NCBI GenBank assembly: GCA_903890345.1
Contig: CAITAV010000085.1
Location: forward strand, 1 to 6,380
DNA length: 6,380 bases
Direction of reading: 5' to 3'
Source of the DNA: an uncultured Actinomycetes bacterium
GTDB lineage: Bacteria > Actinomycetota > Actinomycetes > Nanopelagicales > Nanopelagicaceae
Shown here: positions 1-5,839 of the stretch, in pieces
How the letters are laid out: each line of letters begins with the position of its first letter
Numbering within the stretch: the first letter of the stretch is position 1
Program-made: the position numbers and the translations under genes
Notes under the pieces: generated by a model
The model's database searches: none
The model's input: only the letters and a program-made list of their open reading frames with translations
Told to the model about the DNA's origin: nothing

Positions 1-118
1 TTTCTGTTGCACTGTTCCCGCGGATTGCTCCGGGTGGGTGTTACCCACCGCCTTGCTCTGTGAAGTCCGGACTTTCCTCGGTGTCTTGCGACAACGCGGT
101 GATCCGGGCGACTCTTCA
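1..118 (-). ncRNA. rnpB: RNase P RNA, 5' part (3' end outside window)
   Basis: Catalytic RNA of RNase P, which removes 5' leaders from pre-tRNAs. On the minus strand it carries the conserved P4-region block GAGGAAAGUCCGGACUUC (79-62), followed directly by CACAGAGCA. Next come a P8-like hairpin with arms GGUGGGU/ACCCACC closing on AAC, and the conserved segment ending ACAGUGCAACAGAAA at the left edge. Upstream of the P4 block, UGUC-GCAA-GACA (93-82) forms a stem capped by a GNRA tetraloop, as expected for P3. Actinobacterial P RNAs I remember share the same order of elements. The 5' end is inferred from the promoter (-10 at 131-126) and lies at about 114-119. The 3' half, including the P4 3' strand and the P1 partner, is not in the window. 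Identity is secure; the exact 5' nucleotide is not. Confidence 0.95.
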
Positions 119-125
119 GTAGTTA

Positions 126-155
126 AGGATACGACAGAGATAAGTGATTAGTAAA
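126..155 (-). promoter_or_regulatory. Putative rnpB promoter
   Basis: On the minus strand a -35-like TTTACT (155-150) and a -10 TATCCT (131-126) are separated by 18 bp. This places transcription start near 118-119, just before the P RNA 5' region. The -10 fits the TANNNT pattern of housekeeping actinobacterial promoters; the -35 is weaker. The promoter lies 21-51 bp beyond the RNase H stop codon, so rnpB can probably be transcribed independently of the upstream operon. A 9-bp direct repeat (cgtgattta on the plus strand) overlaps and precedes the -35. Confidence 0.6.
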
Positions 156-179
156 CGTGATTTATTTACGCGTGATTTA
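156..179. repeat. 9-bp direct repeat upstream of rnpB
   Basis: The plus-strand sequence cgtgattta occurs at 156-164 and again at 171-179, with start points 15 bp apart. The second copy overlaps the TAA stop of the RNase H gene (177-179), and the first abuts the -35 element of the putative rnpB promoter. A short inverted repeat, gtaaa (151-155) with tttac (165-169), overlaps it. The repeat is plainly visible; any role as a protein-binding site or UP-like element is speculation. Confidence 0.35.
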
Positions 180-1262
180 ACTTAAATGTGCGTCGTTGCT
201 GACCATGCGCAAGCAACGTAAACCATCACTTGGCCAGATTGTCATAGATGTAATAGATGCCGGAGTGATGTCTATGTGGAATACGCCTTCGATAGGTGCG
301 CCAACTGTTATGCGGATTGCGTGGCGAATAACCATGTTATGAGTTACTACGACAACTTTTTTACCAGGGTATGTGTCAACTAAGTGACTTAAGCCTGCTT
401 CAACACGAGCTGCAATGGAGTTATGTGATTCACCATCTTTAGGTGCAACGGCTGTGGATGAAAGCCAAGCTTCATACTCTTCTGGAAATTGTGCGCGAAC
501 TTCTTGATTTGTTAAGCCATCCCAGTGACCAAATGAAAGTTCTGTCCAGATCTCATCATCAATGATTTGCAAGTGTGTTGATTGCGCAATTGCTTGAGCA
601 GTTTGTTGCGCACGCTTCATTGGGGATGCAATTAATACATCCGGTTTAATCGCTTCAATAACTGTTGCAACTGCTGCGGCTTGTGCGAGTCCGGCATCTG
701 AAAGCGCTGGGTCGTTTTTGCCAGCACCTGAGAAACGACGCTCTGGTGTCATTGGTGTATCACCGTGGCGAATTAAGTAAATTGTTGTCGGTACTTCATC
801 AGAGCGCAGGCGATCTGTCAGGTAATTAATTTGCACAGGTGCGTGAGTATCTGATCCGCCGCTTTCATTATCTAGTGCTTTATTAGCCAAGCGATCGGCG
901 TGTGAATTAAGGTCGCGTGGAATCCATGAGTATGTAACTAACGATGGCGTGTGGGCTGCGCGTGCTTGCGATGCAAGTTCGCGCATATTTGAATGCTTGA
1001 TCTGCCAACGTCCGCTCATCTGTTCGACAACTAATTTGCTATCCATTTGAACTTCAACAGTTGCATCTGGATCAAGTGAGTGAATGTGAATGAGGCCAGC
1101 GATTAATCCTTGGTATTCAGCAACGTTATTGGTTGCAACGCCGATGTAGTCATAGAGCTCGGCAACAATTTTTCCACCTTCACTAACAACTGCGCCATAA
1201 CCTGCTGGACCGGGATTGCCGCGGGATCCGCCATCTGCGGTTAATGTAAATGCTCTAGCCAT
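177..1262 (-). CDS. Bifunctional RNase HI / histidine acid phosphatase
   Basis: A 361-residue fusion. The N-terminal RNase HI domain (about 1-132) hydrolyses RNA in RNA-DNA hybrids. Its four metal-binding acids appear as D10 (TADGGSRGNPGPAG), E49 (NNVAEYQGL), D74 (MDSKLV) and D123 (NSHADRLAN). After a roughly 25-residue linker comes a histidine-phosphatase domain (about 159-350) with the RHG motif at 165-167, R217 in SPMKRAQQT, acidic E241 in ELSFGHWDG and the second catalytic H308 in VVTHN. The architecture and length match M. tuberculosis Rv2228c, whose phosphatase half resembles CobC alpha-ribazole phosphatase. The substrate here cannot be told from sequence, and no other cobalamin gene is in the window. 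The ATG start is preceded by GGAG 8 nt upstream, lying within the last codons of the zinc-ribbon gene. Stop and start are 3 bp apart, indicating translational coupling. Both active sites look intact. Confidence 0.95.
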   Translation of the reverse strand: MARAFTLTADGGSRGNPGPAGYGAVVSEGGKIVAELYDYIGVATNNVAEYQGLIAGLIHIHSLDPDATVEVQMDSKLVVEQMSGRWQIKHSNMRELASQARAAHTPSLVTYSWIPRDLNSHADRLANKALDNESGGSDTHAPVQINYLTDRLRSDEVPTTIYLIRHGDTPMTPERRFSGAGKNDPALSDAGLAQAAAVATVIEAIKPDVLIASPMKRAQQTAQAIAQSTHLQIIDDEIWTELSFGHWDGLTNQEVRAQFPEEYEAWLSSTAVAPKDGESHNSIAARVEAGLSHLVDTYPGKKVVVVTHNMVIRHAIRITVGAPIEGVFHIDITPASITSMTIWPSDGLRCLRMVSNDAHLS

Positions 1263-1265
1263 TTC

Positions 1266-1991
1266 TTAAACTCCACGCACCAATATGCAACGGCACTCTT
1301 CGCAGCGTACAACTTCGTCTTCGCTTAAATCTAACATTCGCTTAAGTTCGACTGCGTTAATTGAAAGATTACAGCCGCCACATTGACCAGCCTTTAGCGC
1401 TGCAGCCCCTGATCCCCCGCCGCTTCGAATCTTTTCGTATAACTCGAGCAGCGCTGTATCTACAGATTTAGCTGTTGCGCTTCGCTCGTGTGCAATTTTT
1501 TCTAAGTCAGAGTTAATAACTGTGACAGCGTTCTCTTTCTTGATCTCAAGATCTGCGATTTGTGCTGCTAGTTCGGACTCTTCTTTTTCAAGGGTAGAAA
1601 TGCGCTCTTTGATTGCTTCCATGCGCATCATGATTTCGAGTTCTACTTCTTCAAGTTCGGCTCGGCGCTTATTAAGCGTTGCAACTTCATGGGTTAAACC
1701 CTCTAAATCTTTAGGGGAACCGGTGCCAGAGTTAAGACGAGCTTCATCGCGGGTAATTCGAGATACAACTTGCTCGACATCGCCTTCTGCACGAGAAAGT
1801 TCGCGCTGCACATCACTTGCTTCTGTTTGGGCGCCGATACGTAAATCGCGTGCATTGTTTGCACGAATTGTTAGCTTATTTATCTCAGCAATTTCAGAAA
1901 GATTTGCTGCTTTATTTTTTAGAGTTGCAGTTGTGAAATCAAAATTTTGAATATCTAGAACGTGGCGCTGATCGCTGGGGCTGGCTTTCAT
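1266..1991 (-). CDS. Coiled-coil protein with C4 zinc ribbon (CT398-like, Rv2229c family)
   Basis: A 241-residue cytoplasmic protein with no signal peptide or membrane segment. Residues from about 25 to 185 are rich in Glu, Lys, Arg and Ala with heptad-like spacing, consistent with a long antiparallel coiled-coil hairpin. The C-terminus holds a zinc ribbon with C204-x2-C207 and C230-x2-C233. This is the layout of the CT398/Rv2229c family, often annotated as zinc ribbon domain-containing protein; its exact role is unsettled, with nucleic-acid binding suggested. The second knuckle reads CEECRCIL, whereas I recall CGR after the last ligand in relatives, so C235 is an additional cysteine. The start ATG has a strong Shine-Dalgarno GGGAGG only 4 nt upstream. 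It lies 50 nt downstream of a tRNA-Val gene and 3 bp upstream of the RNase H fusion, the conserved partner of this family in actinobacteria. Confidence 0.88.
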   Translation of the reverse strand: MKASPSDQRHVLDIQNFDFTTATLKNKAANLSEIAEINKLTIRANNARDLRIGAQTEASDVQRELSRAEGDVEQVVSRITRDEARLNSGTGSPKDLEGLTHEVATLNKRRAELEEVELEIMMRMEAIKERISTLEKEESELAAQIADLEIKKENAVTVINSDLEKIAHERSATAKSVDTALLELYEKIRSGGGSGAAALKAGQCGGCNLSINAVELKRMLDLSEDEVVRCEECRCILVRGV

Positions 1992-1995
1992 AACG

Positions 1996-2001
1996 CCTCC
2001 C
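1996..2001 (-). promoter_or_regulatory. Shine-Dalgarno for the zinc-ribbon gene
   Basis: GGGAGG on the minus strand, 4 nt before the ATG at 1991. It is the strongest ribosome binding site in the window and fixes this start. It lies in the 50-nt gap after tRNA-Val, where I see no convincing separate promoter. The message may therefore begin upstream of the tRNA and be freed by tRNA 3' processing. Confidence 0.7.
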
Positions 2002-2041
2002 TGGCTTGGTAAGTGCAGTATGTGTAATTGTTTTTAGTACC

Positions 2042-2116
2042 TGGTGGGCGCTGAGGGTTTCGAACCCCCGACATTCTCGGTGTAAACGAGACGCTCTACC
2101 ACTGAGCTAAGCACCC
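2042..2116 (-). tRNA. tRNA-Val (anticodon UAC), CCA encoded
   Basis: Read on the minus strand, the 75-nt sequence folds into a full cloverleaf. The acceptor GGGTGCT pairs with AGCGCCC (one G-U pair). The D arm is GCTC/GAGC. The anticodon stem TCTCG/CGAGA carries loop TTTACAC, giving anticodon UAC for valine. The T arm GGGGG/CCCTC carries loop TTCGAAA. The discriminator base is A and the 3' CCA is encoded in the DNA. The gene lies 39 bp after the ahpE stop and 50 bp before the zinc-ribbon start, on the same strand as both. A TANNNT-type TAGACT (2150-2145) upstream could be its -10, but no good -35 accompanies it. Confidence 0.97.
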
Positions 2117-2155
2117 TTAAGTTCCACCGTTAAGTGGAGCCCTAAGTCTAACCTA

Positions 2156-2614
2156 TTAAAGAGATGCGATTGCACCCTTGTAATCAGCGACGTTACGCGC
2201 ATCGCCTAGACCATTTACTACCTGCCAACGCAGGATTCCTTCTTTATCAATTACGAATGTTCCACGAACTGAGCAACCGCGCGCTTCATCAAAAACACCG
2301 TAAGCCTTTGCAGCTGCGCCGTGTGGCCAGAAGTCTGCAAGTACTGGGAATTTGTAACCTTCTGCTTCTGCGAATGCACGTTGTGCATACATTGGATCGC
2401 AAGAAACTGCTAGTAATTGAACGTTGTCATTTTGAAATGCTGCAAGGTCATCACGAAGTGCACAGAGTTCGCCAGTGCAAATTCCTGAGAATGCGAATGG
2501 ATAGAAGAGAACAACTACGTTTTTCTTTCCCTTAAATGAGGAGAGCGAAACATTTGTTCCGTGTTGATCCATCAAATTAAAATCTGGTGCGGCTTGGCCA
2601 ATTGTTAATGTCAT
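2156..2614 (-). CDS. ahpE: AhpE-type thiol peroxiredoxin
   Basis: A 152-residue cytosolic peroxiredoxin that reduces hydrogen peroxide, organic peroxides and probably peroxynitrite. The thioredoxin-fold peroxidase signature P-x3-S-x2-C appears as P39, S43 and C46 (PFAFSGICTGEL), so C46 is the peroxidatic cysteine. R117 in RGTFVID is the conserved active-site arginine. The FWPHGAAAKAYGVFDE stretch (95-110) closely resembles M. tuberculosis AhpE (Rv2238c) as I recall it. Unlike that 1-Cys enzyme, this protein has a second cysteine five residues on (C51), the spacing of the resolving cysteine in E. coli BCP, plus C72 and C114. The ATG lies 10 bp after the DUF3052 stop with no visible Shine-Dalgarno, suggesting translation by coupling to the upstream gene. 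Family assignment is firm; the reductant and Cys mechanism are inferred. Confidence 0.93.
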   Translation of the reverse strand: MTLTIGQAAPDFNLMDQHGTNVSLSSFKGKKNVVVLFYPFAFSGICTGELCALRDDLAAFQNDNVQLLAVSCDPMYAQRAFAEAEGYKFPVLADFWPHGAAAKAYGVFDEARGCSVRGTFVIDKEGILRWQVVNGLGDARNVADYKGAIASL

Positions 2615-2624
2615 GTGCGCAAAC

Positions 2625-3017
2625 TTATCGCTTGCCGGCTTTACGTGCCACTAGACGTGTGGCGGTCCAATCTTTTGAAATAGGAATCGTTGAAGTTTGG
2701 CTTAAGCCAGCCGTTGGCGCTGCGTCTTGGATCTCACTTGGTTCAACATGATAGGGCCGACCAAGTTTTGGTGTCAGTACCCAAATTGGTCCAGTTTCTG
2801 AAAGGTAAGTCAGTGCGTCAACTAATTCATCGACAAGATCGCCATCGCCATCTCGCCACCACAAAATTACTGCGTCGACTACTTCGTGATTATCACTGCC
2901 TAAAAATTCGGTACCAGTGATTGCTTTAATTGATGCACGTAATTCTTCATCACACTCATCGTCATAGCCAACCTCAAGTACAAGGTCGCCTTGGGCTACT
3001 CCCAGTCTGCTTGGCAC
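2625..3017 (-). CDS. DUF3052 family protein, function unknown
   Basis: A 130-residue acidic, soluble protein recognisable as DUF3052 (Rv2239c family). Markers are an N-terminal EVGYDDECDEELR stretch (15-27), the VVDAVILWWRDGDGDLVDEL block (46-65), a strand IWVLTPK (78-84) and a conserved-looking PTAGLSQTSTI tail segment (101-111). It has no catalytic motif I can name, no signal peptide and no membrane segment. The start is GTG at 3017: an in-frame TAG lies two codons upstream, no earlier start is possible, and the protein would lose family-conserved residues if it began later. There is no Shine-Dalgarno. A possible -35/-10 pair (3052-3047 and 3029-3024) would start transcription almost at the GTG, making the message leaderless. 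The gene heads the minus-strand series with ahpE and is divergent from aceE, an arrangement kept in mycobacteria, so a link to pyruvate metabolism or redox control is plausible but unproven. Confidence 0.88.
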   Translation of the reverse strand: MPSRLGVAQGDLVLEVGYDDECDEELRASIKAITGTEFLGSDNHEVVDAVILWWRDGDGDLVDELVDALTYLSETGPIWVLTPKLGRPYHVEPSEIQDAAPTAGLSQTSTIPISKDWTATRLVARKAGKR

Positions 3018-3023
3018 GGGCTA

Positions 3024-3052
3024 AGTCCACACAATGATTGGCGCGAGCGCAA
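3024..3052 (-). promoter_or_regulatory. Candidate leaderless promoter for DUF3052-ahpE
   Basis: On the minus strand TTGCGC (3052-3047) and TGGACT (3029-3024) are separated by exactly 17 bp. Initiation about 7 nt downstream would fall on the GTG start at 3017. The -10 is poor, lacking the usual A at position 2, so this is tentative. The lack of a ribosome binding site and the immediate upstream stop codon are consistent with a leaderless transcript, which is common in actinobacteria. Confidence 0.35.
3032..3050. repeat. Two abutting short palindromes in the divergent promoter region
   Basis: CAATgATTG (3032-3040) is directly followed by GCGCgaGCGC (3041-3050), each a perfect dyad around a 1- or 2-bp centre. 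They lie mostly in the spacer of the candidate DUF3052 promoter and 66 bp before the aceE start codon. They could form an operator controlling one or both genes. Dyads this short can also arise by chance. Confidence 0.3.
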
Positions 3053-3102
3053 GTGTTTTCCTGCTATTCATTGCTTCAATTTCCACTAACTGCCCAGTAC
3101 GT

Positions 3103-3107
3103 GGAGA
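3103..3107 (+). promoter_or_regulatory. Shine-Dalgarno that fixes the aceE start
   Basis: GGAGA lies 8 nt before the ATG at 3116. It supports that ATG over the in-frame TTG at 3038, which would add 26 residues unlike the family's N-terminus. Confidence 0.75.
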
Positions 3108-3115
3108 ATACGTCT

Positions 3116-5836
3116 ATGAGCGAAACATTTGAGGCGCCAGATCAGATCATCGAGCAGCTAGTCGATGTGGACCCAAGTGAAACCGCTGAATGGCAAGCAT
3201 CCTTTGATCAAGCCCTTAAACATGCAGGACCTGTACGCGCTCGTTACTTAATGCTTAATCTTTTAAAGCATGCACGTGAAAATGGCGTTCCACTCTCTGC
3301 ACTTCGCACAACTGATTACATCAACTCTATTTCTCCATCACACGAACCAGAGTTTCCTGGAGATGAAGCGCTCGAGAAACGTATTCGTCAATTTAATCGT
3401 TGGAACGCAGCGATGTTGGTTCATCGCGCACAACGTCCAGGTGTTGGTGTGGGCGGACATATTTCAACATACGCATCTTCTGCGTCTTTATATGAAGTTG
3501 GTTTTAACCACTTCTTCCGCGGACAAGATCATCCAGGTGGCGGAGATCAAATTTTCTTCCAGGGGCACGCATCTCCCGGAATGTATGCACGCGCATTTCT
3601 TGAAGGACGTTTTACTGAAGATCAGTTAGATGGATTCCGCCAAGAACTTTCACATCCTGCTGGCGGATTATCTTCATACCCTCACCCACGTTTGATGCCA
3701 GATTTTTGGCAATTCCCAACTGTGTCAATGGGTATTGGTCCAATCAATGCAATTTATCAAGCACGCTTTAATCGTTACTTACATAACCGCGGAATCAAAG
3801 ACACATCAGATCAACGTGTCTGGGCATTTCTTGGAGATGGTGAAGTTGATGAAGTAGATACTCTCGGTGCAATTGGTTTAGCAACTCGTGAAAATTTAGA
3901 TAACCTCACATTTGTTGTTAACTGTAACTTGCAACGTCTCGATGGTCCCGTGCGCGGTAATGGCAAGATTATTCAAGAACTCGAATCTGTCTTCGGTGGC
4001 GCCGGCTGGAATGTTATAAAAGTTATTTGGGGACGCGGGTGGGATCCACTTCTAGCCCAAGATCGCGAAGGCGCCCTTGTAAACATCATGAACACAACAC
4101 TTGATGGTGATTACCAAACATTTAAAGCAGAAAATGGTGCATTCATCCGTGAGCACTTCTTTGGTCGCGATCCACGCACAGCTGCAATGGTTTCTAACTG
4201 GAGCGATGATCAAATTTGGGGATTACAACGTGGTGGACATGATTACCGCAAACTATTTGCCGCCTATACCGCAGCAGTTCAAGACAATGGTCGCCCAACT
4301 GTAATTCTGGCTAAAACAATTAAGGGCTGGACACTTGGTTCGCACTTCGAAGGTCGTAACTCAACGCACCAGATGAAGAAGATGACTAAGGAAGATATTT
4401 TGCAATTCCGCGATCGTCTGCAGATTCCATTGGCAGATGACAAACTCGATGCGTACTTACCTTCTTATTACCGTCCGCCAGCAGATTCACCAGAGGCAAA
4501 ATATTTAGCAGAACGTCGTCAAGCACTCGGTGGCTCTATTCCACGTCGCCGCAGCATTTCAAAGCCATTGGCACAACCAGATGACTCTGCATATGAATCT
4601 GTAAAGCGCGGCTCTGGTCAACAAGAAATTGCAACAACAATGGCATTTGTTCGCATGCTCAAAGATTTAATTAAGGATCCAGGACTTGGATCAAGGATTG
4701 TTCCAATTATTCCTGATGAAGCACGCACATTTGGTTTAGATTCCCTCTTCCCAACTCTAAAGATTTATTCTCCTAAGGGACAGAAGTACATGTCTGTCGA
4801 CCGCGAACTAATGCTTTCTTACAAAGAATCAACTGAGGGAGTAATTCTTCACGAAGGAATCAACGAAGCAGGCTCTGTTGCATCCTTTACTGCAGTTGGA
4901 TCTTCTTATTCAACGCACGATGAGCCGATGATTCCTATTTATATCTTCTACTCAATGTTTGGTTTCCAACGCACAGGAGATGCTTTCTGGGCCGCAGCCG
5001 ATCAACTTGTTCGCGGTTTCGTAGTTGGTGCAACCGCAGGCCGCACAACTCTTAATGGCGAAGGTCTACAACACGAAGATGGTCACTCACATTTATTGGC
5101 TGCGACTAACCCAGCAGTTGTTGCATACGATCCAGCATTTGCCTTTGAACTTGGCCACATTGTTAAAGATGGTCTGCGCCGTATGTATGGACCTAACTCT
5201 GAAAATATTTACTACTACCTCACTGTTTACAACGAGCCATATGTGCAACCTGCAGAACCAGAGAATCTAGATGTCGATGGACTCTTGCGCGGTATTTATC
5301 TATACGCACCAGCAACTATTAAGAGTAAGAAAAACGTTCAGTTACTTGCATCAGGTGTAGGCGTTAACTGGGCGCTTAAGGCACAGAAGTTACTGGCAGA
5401 AGATTTCGATATCGCAGCCTCAGTCTGGTCTGTTACTTCATGGAATGAACTACGTAGAGATGGCCTTGCAGTTGATCGTCACAACATGCTTAATCCACAA
5501 GATCAACGCACTGCTTACATCACAAGCAAACTAGATGGTGCAAAGGGTCCAGTTATTGCGGTGTCAGACTTTATGCGCGCGGTGCAGGATCAAATTGCTC
5601 CGTGGGTTACGCAACCTTTTGCAGCACTTGGTACTGATGGCTTTGGTTTATCAGATACTCGTGGTGCTCTGCGTCGTCACTTTAAAGTTGATGCAGAATC
5701 AATCGTTGTTTCAGCACTTCAACAATTAGCAGCCCAAGGTGAAATTAAGCCTAAGTTAATTCAAGAAGCGATTGATAAGTATCAGATCAATGATGTGCGC
5801 GCCGCAGATGCTGGCAACACAGAAGGTTCTGGCTGA
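3116..5836 (+). CDS. aceE: Pyruvate dehydrogenase E1 component, homodimeric type
   Basis: A 906-residue thiamine-diphosphate enzyme that decarboxylates pyruvate and passes the acetyl group to the lipoyl domain of E2. The length is close to that of E. coli AceE (887). The N-terminal region (about 1-70), which contacts E2 in the family, is followed by the first catalytic domain with FFRG and FQGH-SPG-YARAFLEGR. The ThDP/Mg motif is GDGEVDE at 240-246 with NCN at 269-271. H418 in NSTHQMKKM corresponds to the E. coli active-site loop His407. E584 in HEGINEAGS corresponds to the cofactor-activating Glu571. The block from YSMFGFQR through GRTTLNGEGLQHEDGHSH is nearly that of E. coli. The start at ATG 3116 follows from GGAGA 8 nt upstream and the fit of MSETFEAPDQ to relatives. 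E2 and E3 genes are not in the window, as usual in actinobacteria. No confident promoter was found in the 98-bp upstream region. All key residues are present. Confidence 0.98.
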   Translation: MSETFEAPDQIIEQLVDVDPSETAEWQASFDQALKHAGPVRARYLMLNLLKHARENGVPLSALRTTDYINSISPSHEPEFPGDEALEKRIRQFNRWNAAMLVHRAQRPGVGVGGHISTYASSASLYEVGFNHFFRGQDHPGGGDQIFFQGHASPGMYARAFLEGRFTEDQLDGFRQELSHPAGGLSSYPHPRLMPDFWQFPTVSMGIGPINAIYQARFNRYLHNRGIKDTSDQRVWAFLGDGEVDEVDTLGAIGLATRENLDNLTFVVNCNLQRLDGPVRGNGKIIQELESVFGGAGWNVIKVIWGRGWDPLLAQDREGALVNIMNTTLDGDYQTFKAENGAFIREHFFGRDPRTAAMVSNWSDDQIWGLQRGGHDYRKLFAAYTAAVQDNGRPTVILAKTIKGWTLGSHFEGRNSTHQMKKMTKEDILQFRDRLQIPLADDKLDAYLPSYYRPPADSPEAKYLAERRQALGGSIPRRRSISKPLAQPDDSAYESVKRGSGQQEIATTMAFVRMLKDLIKDPGLGSRIVPIIPDEARTFGLDSLFPTLKIYSPKGQKYMSVDRELMLSYKESTEGVILHEGINEAGSVASFTAVGSSYSTHDEPMIPIYIFYSMFGFQRTGDAFWAAADQLVRGFVVGATAGRTTLNGEGLQHEDGHSHLLAATNPAVVAYDPAFAFELGHIVKDGLRRMYGPNSENIYYYLTVYNEPYVQPAEPENLDVDGLLRGIYLYAPATIKSKKNVQLLASGVGVNWALKAQKLLAEDFDIAASVWSVTSWNELRRDGLAVDRHNMLNPQDQRTAYITSKLDGAKGPVIAVSDFMRAVQDQIAPWVTQPFAALGTDGFGLSDTRGALRRHFKVDAESIVVSALQQLAAQGEIKPKLIQEAIDKYQINDVRAADAGNTEGSG

Positions 5837-5839
5837 TTC

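Noticed and set aside
1522..1950. Plus-strand open frame of 142 codons, Ser/Arg-rich
   Set aside because: Antisense to the coiled-coil region of the zinc-ribbon gene, whose Glu/Lys-rich codons read as Ser/Phe/Arg on the other strand. No homology or ribosome binding site recognised.
2123..2138. Hairpin TCCAC-TTAACG-GTGGA between ahpE and tRNA-Val as a terminator
   Set aside because: Only 5 bp of stem and no following U-run on the minus strand; not a convincing intrinsic terminator.
2164..2535. Plus-strand open frame opposite ahpE
   Set aside because: Shadow of a clearly recognised peroxiredoxin gene; composition (His, Arg, Leu-rich) is that of an antisense frame.
3038..3115. In-frame extension of aceE from a TTG, adding 26 residues
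   Set aside because: The extension lacks a ribosome binding site and does not look like an AceE N-terminus. The ATG at 3116 has GGAGA at proper spacing and begins a family-like sequence.
3270..3629. Alternative-frame ORF inside aceE
   Set aside because: Lies wholly within the highly conserved aceE coding sequence in another frame; several similar short frames at 4101-4304, 5025-5270 and 5535-5729 are rejected for the same reason.
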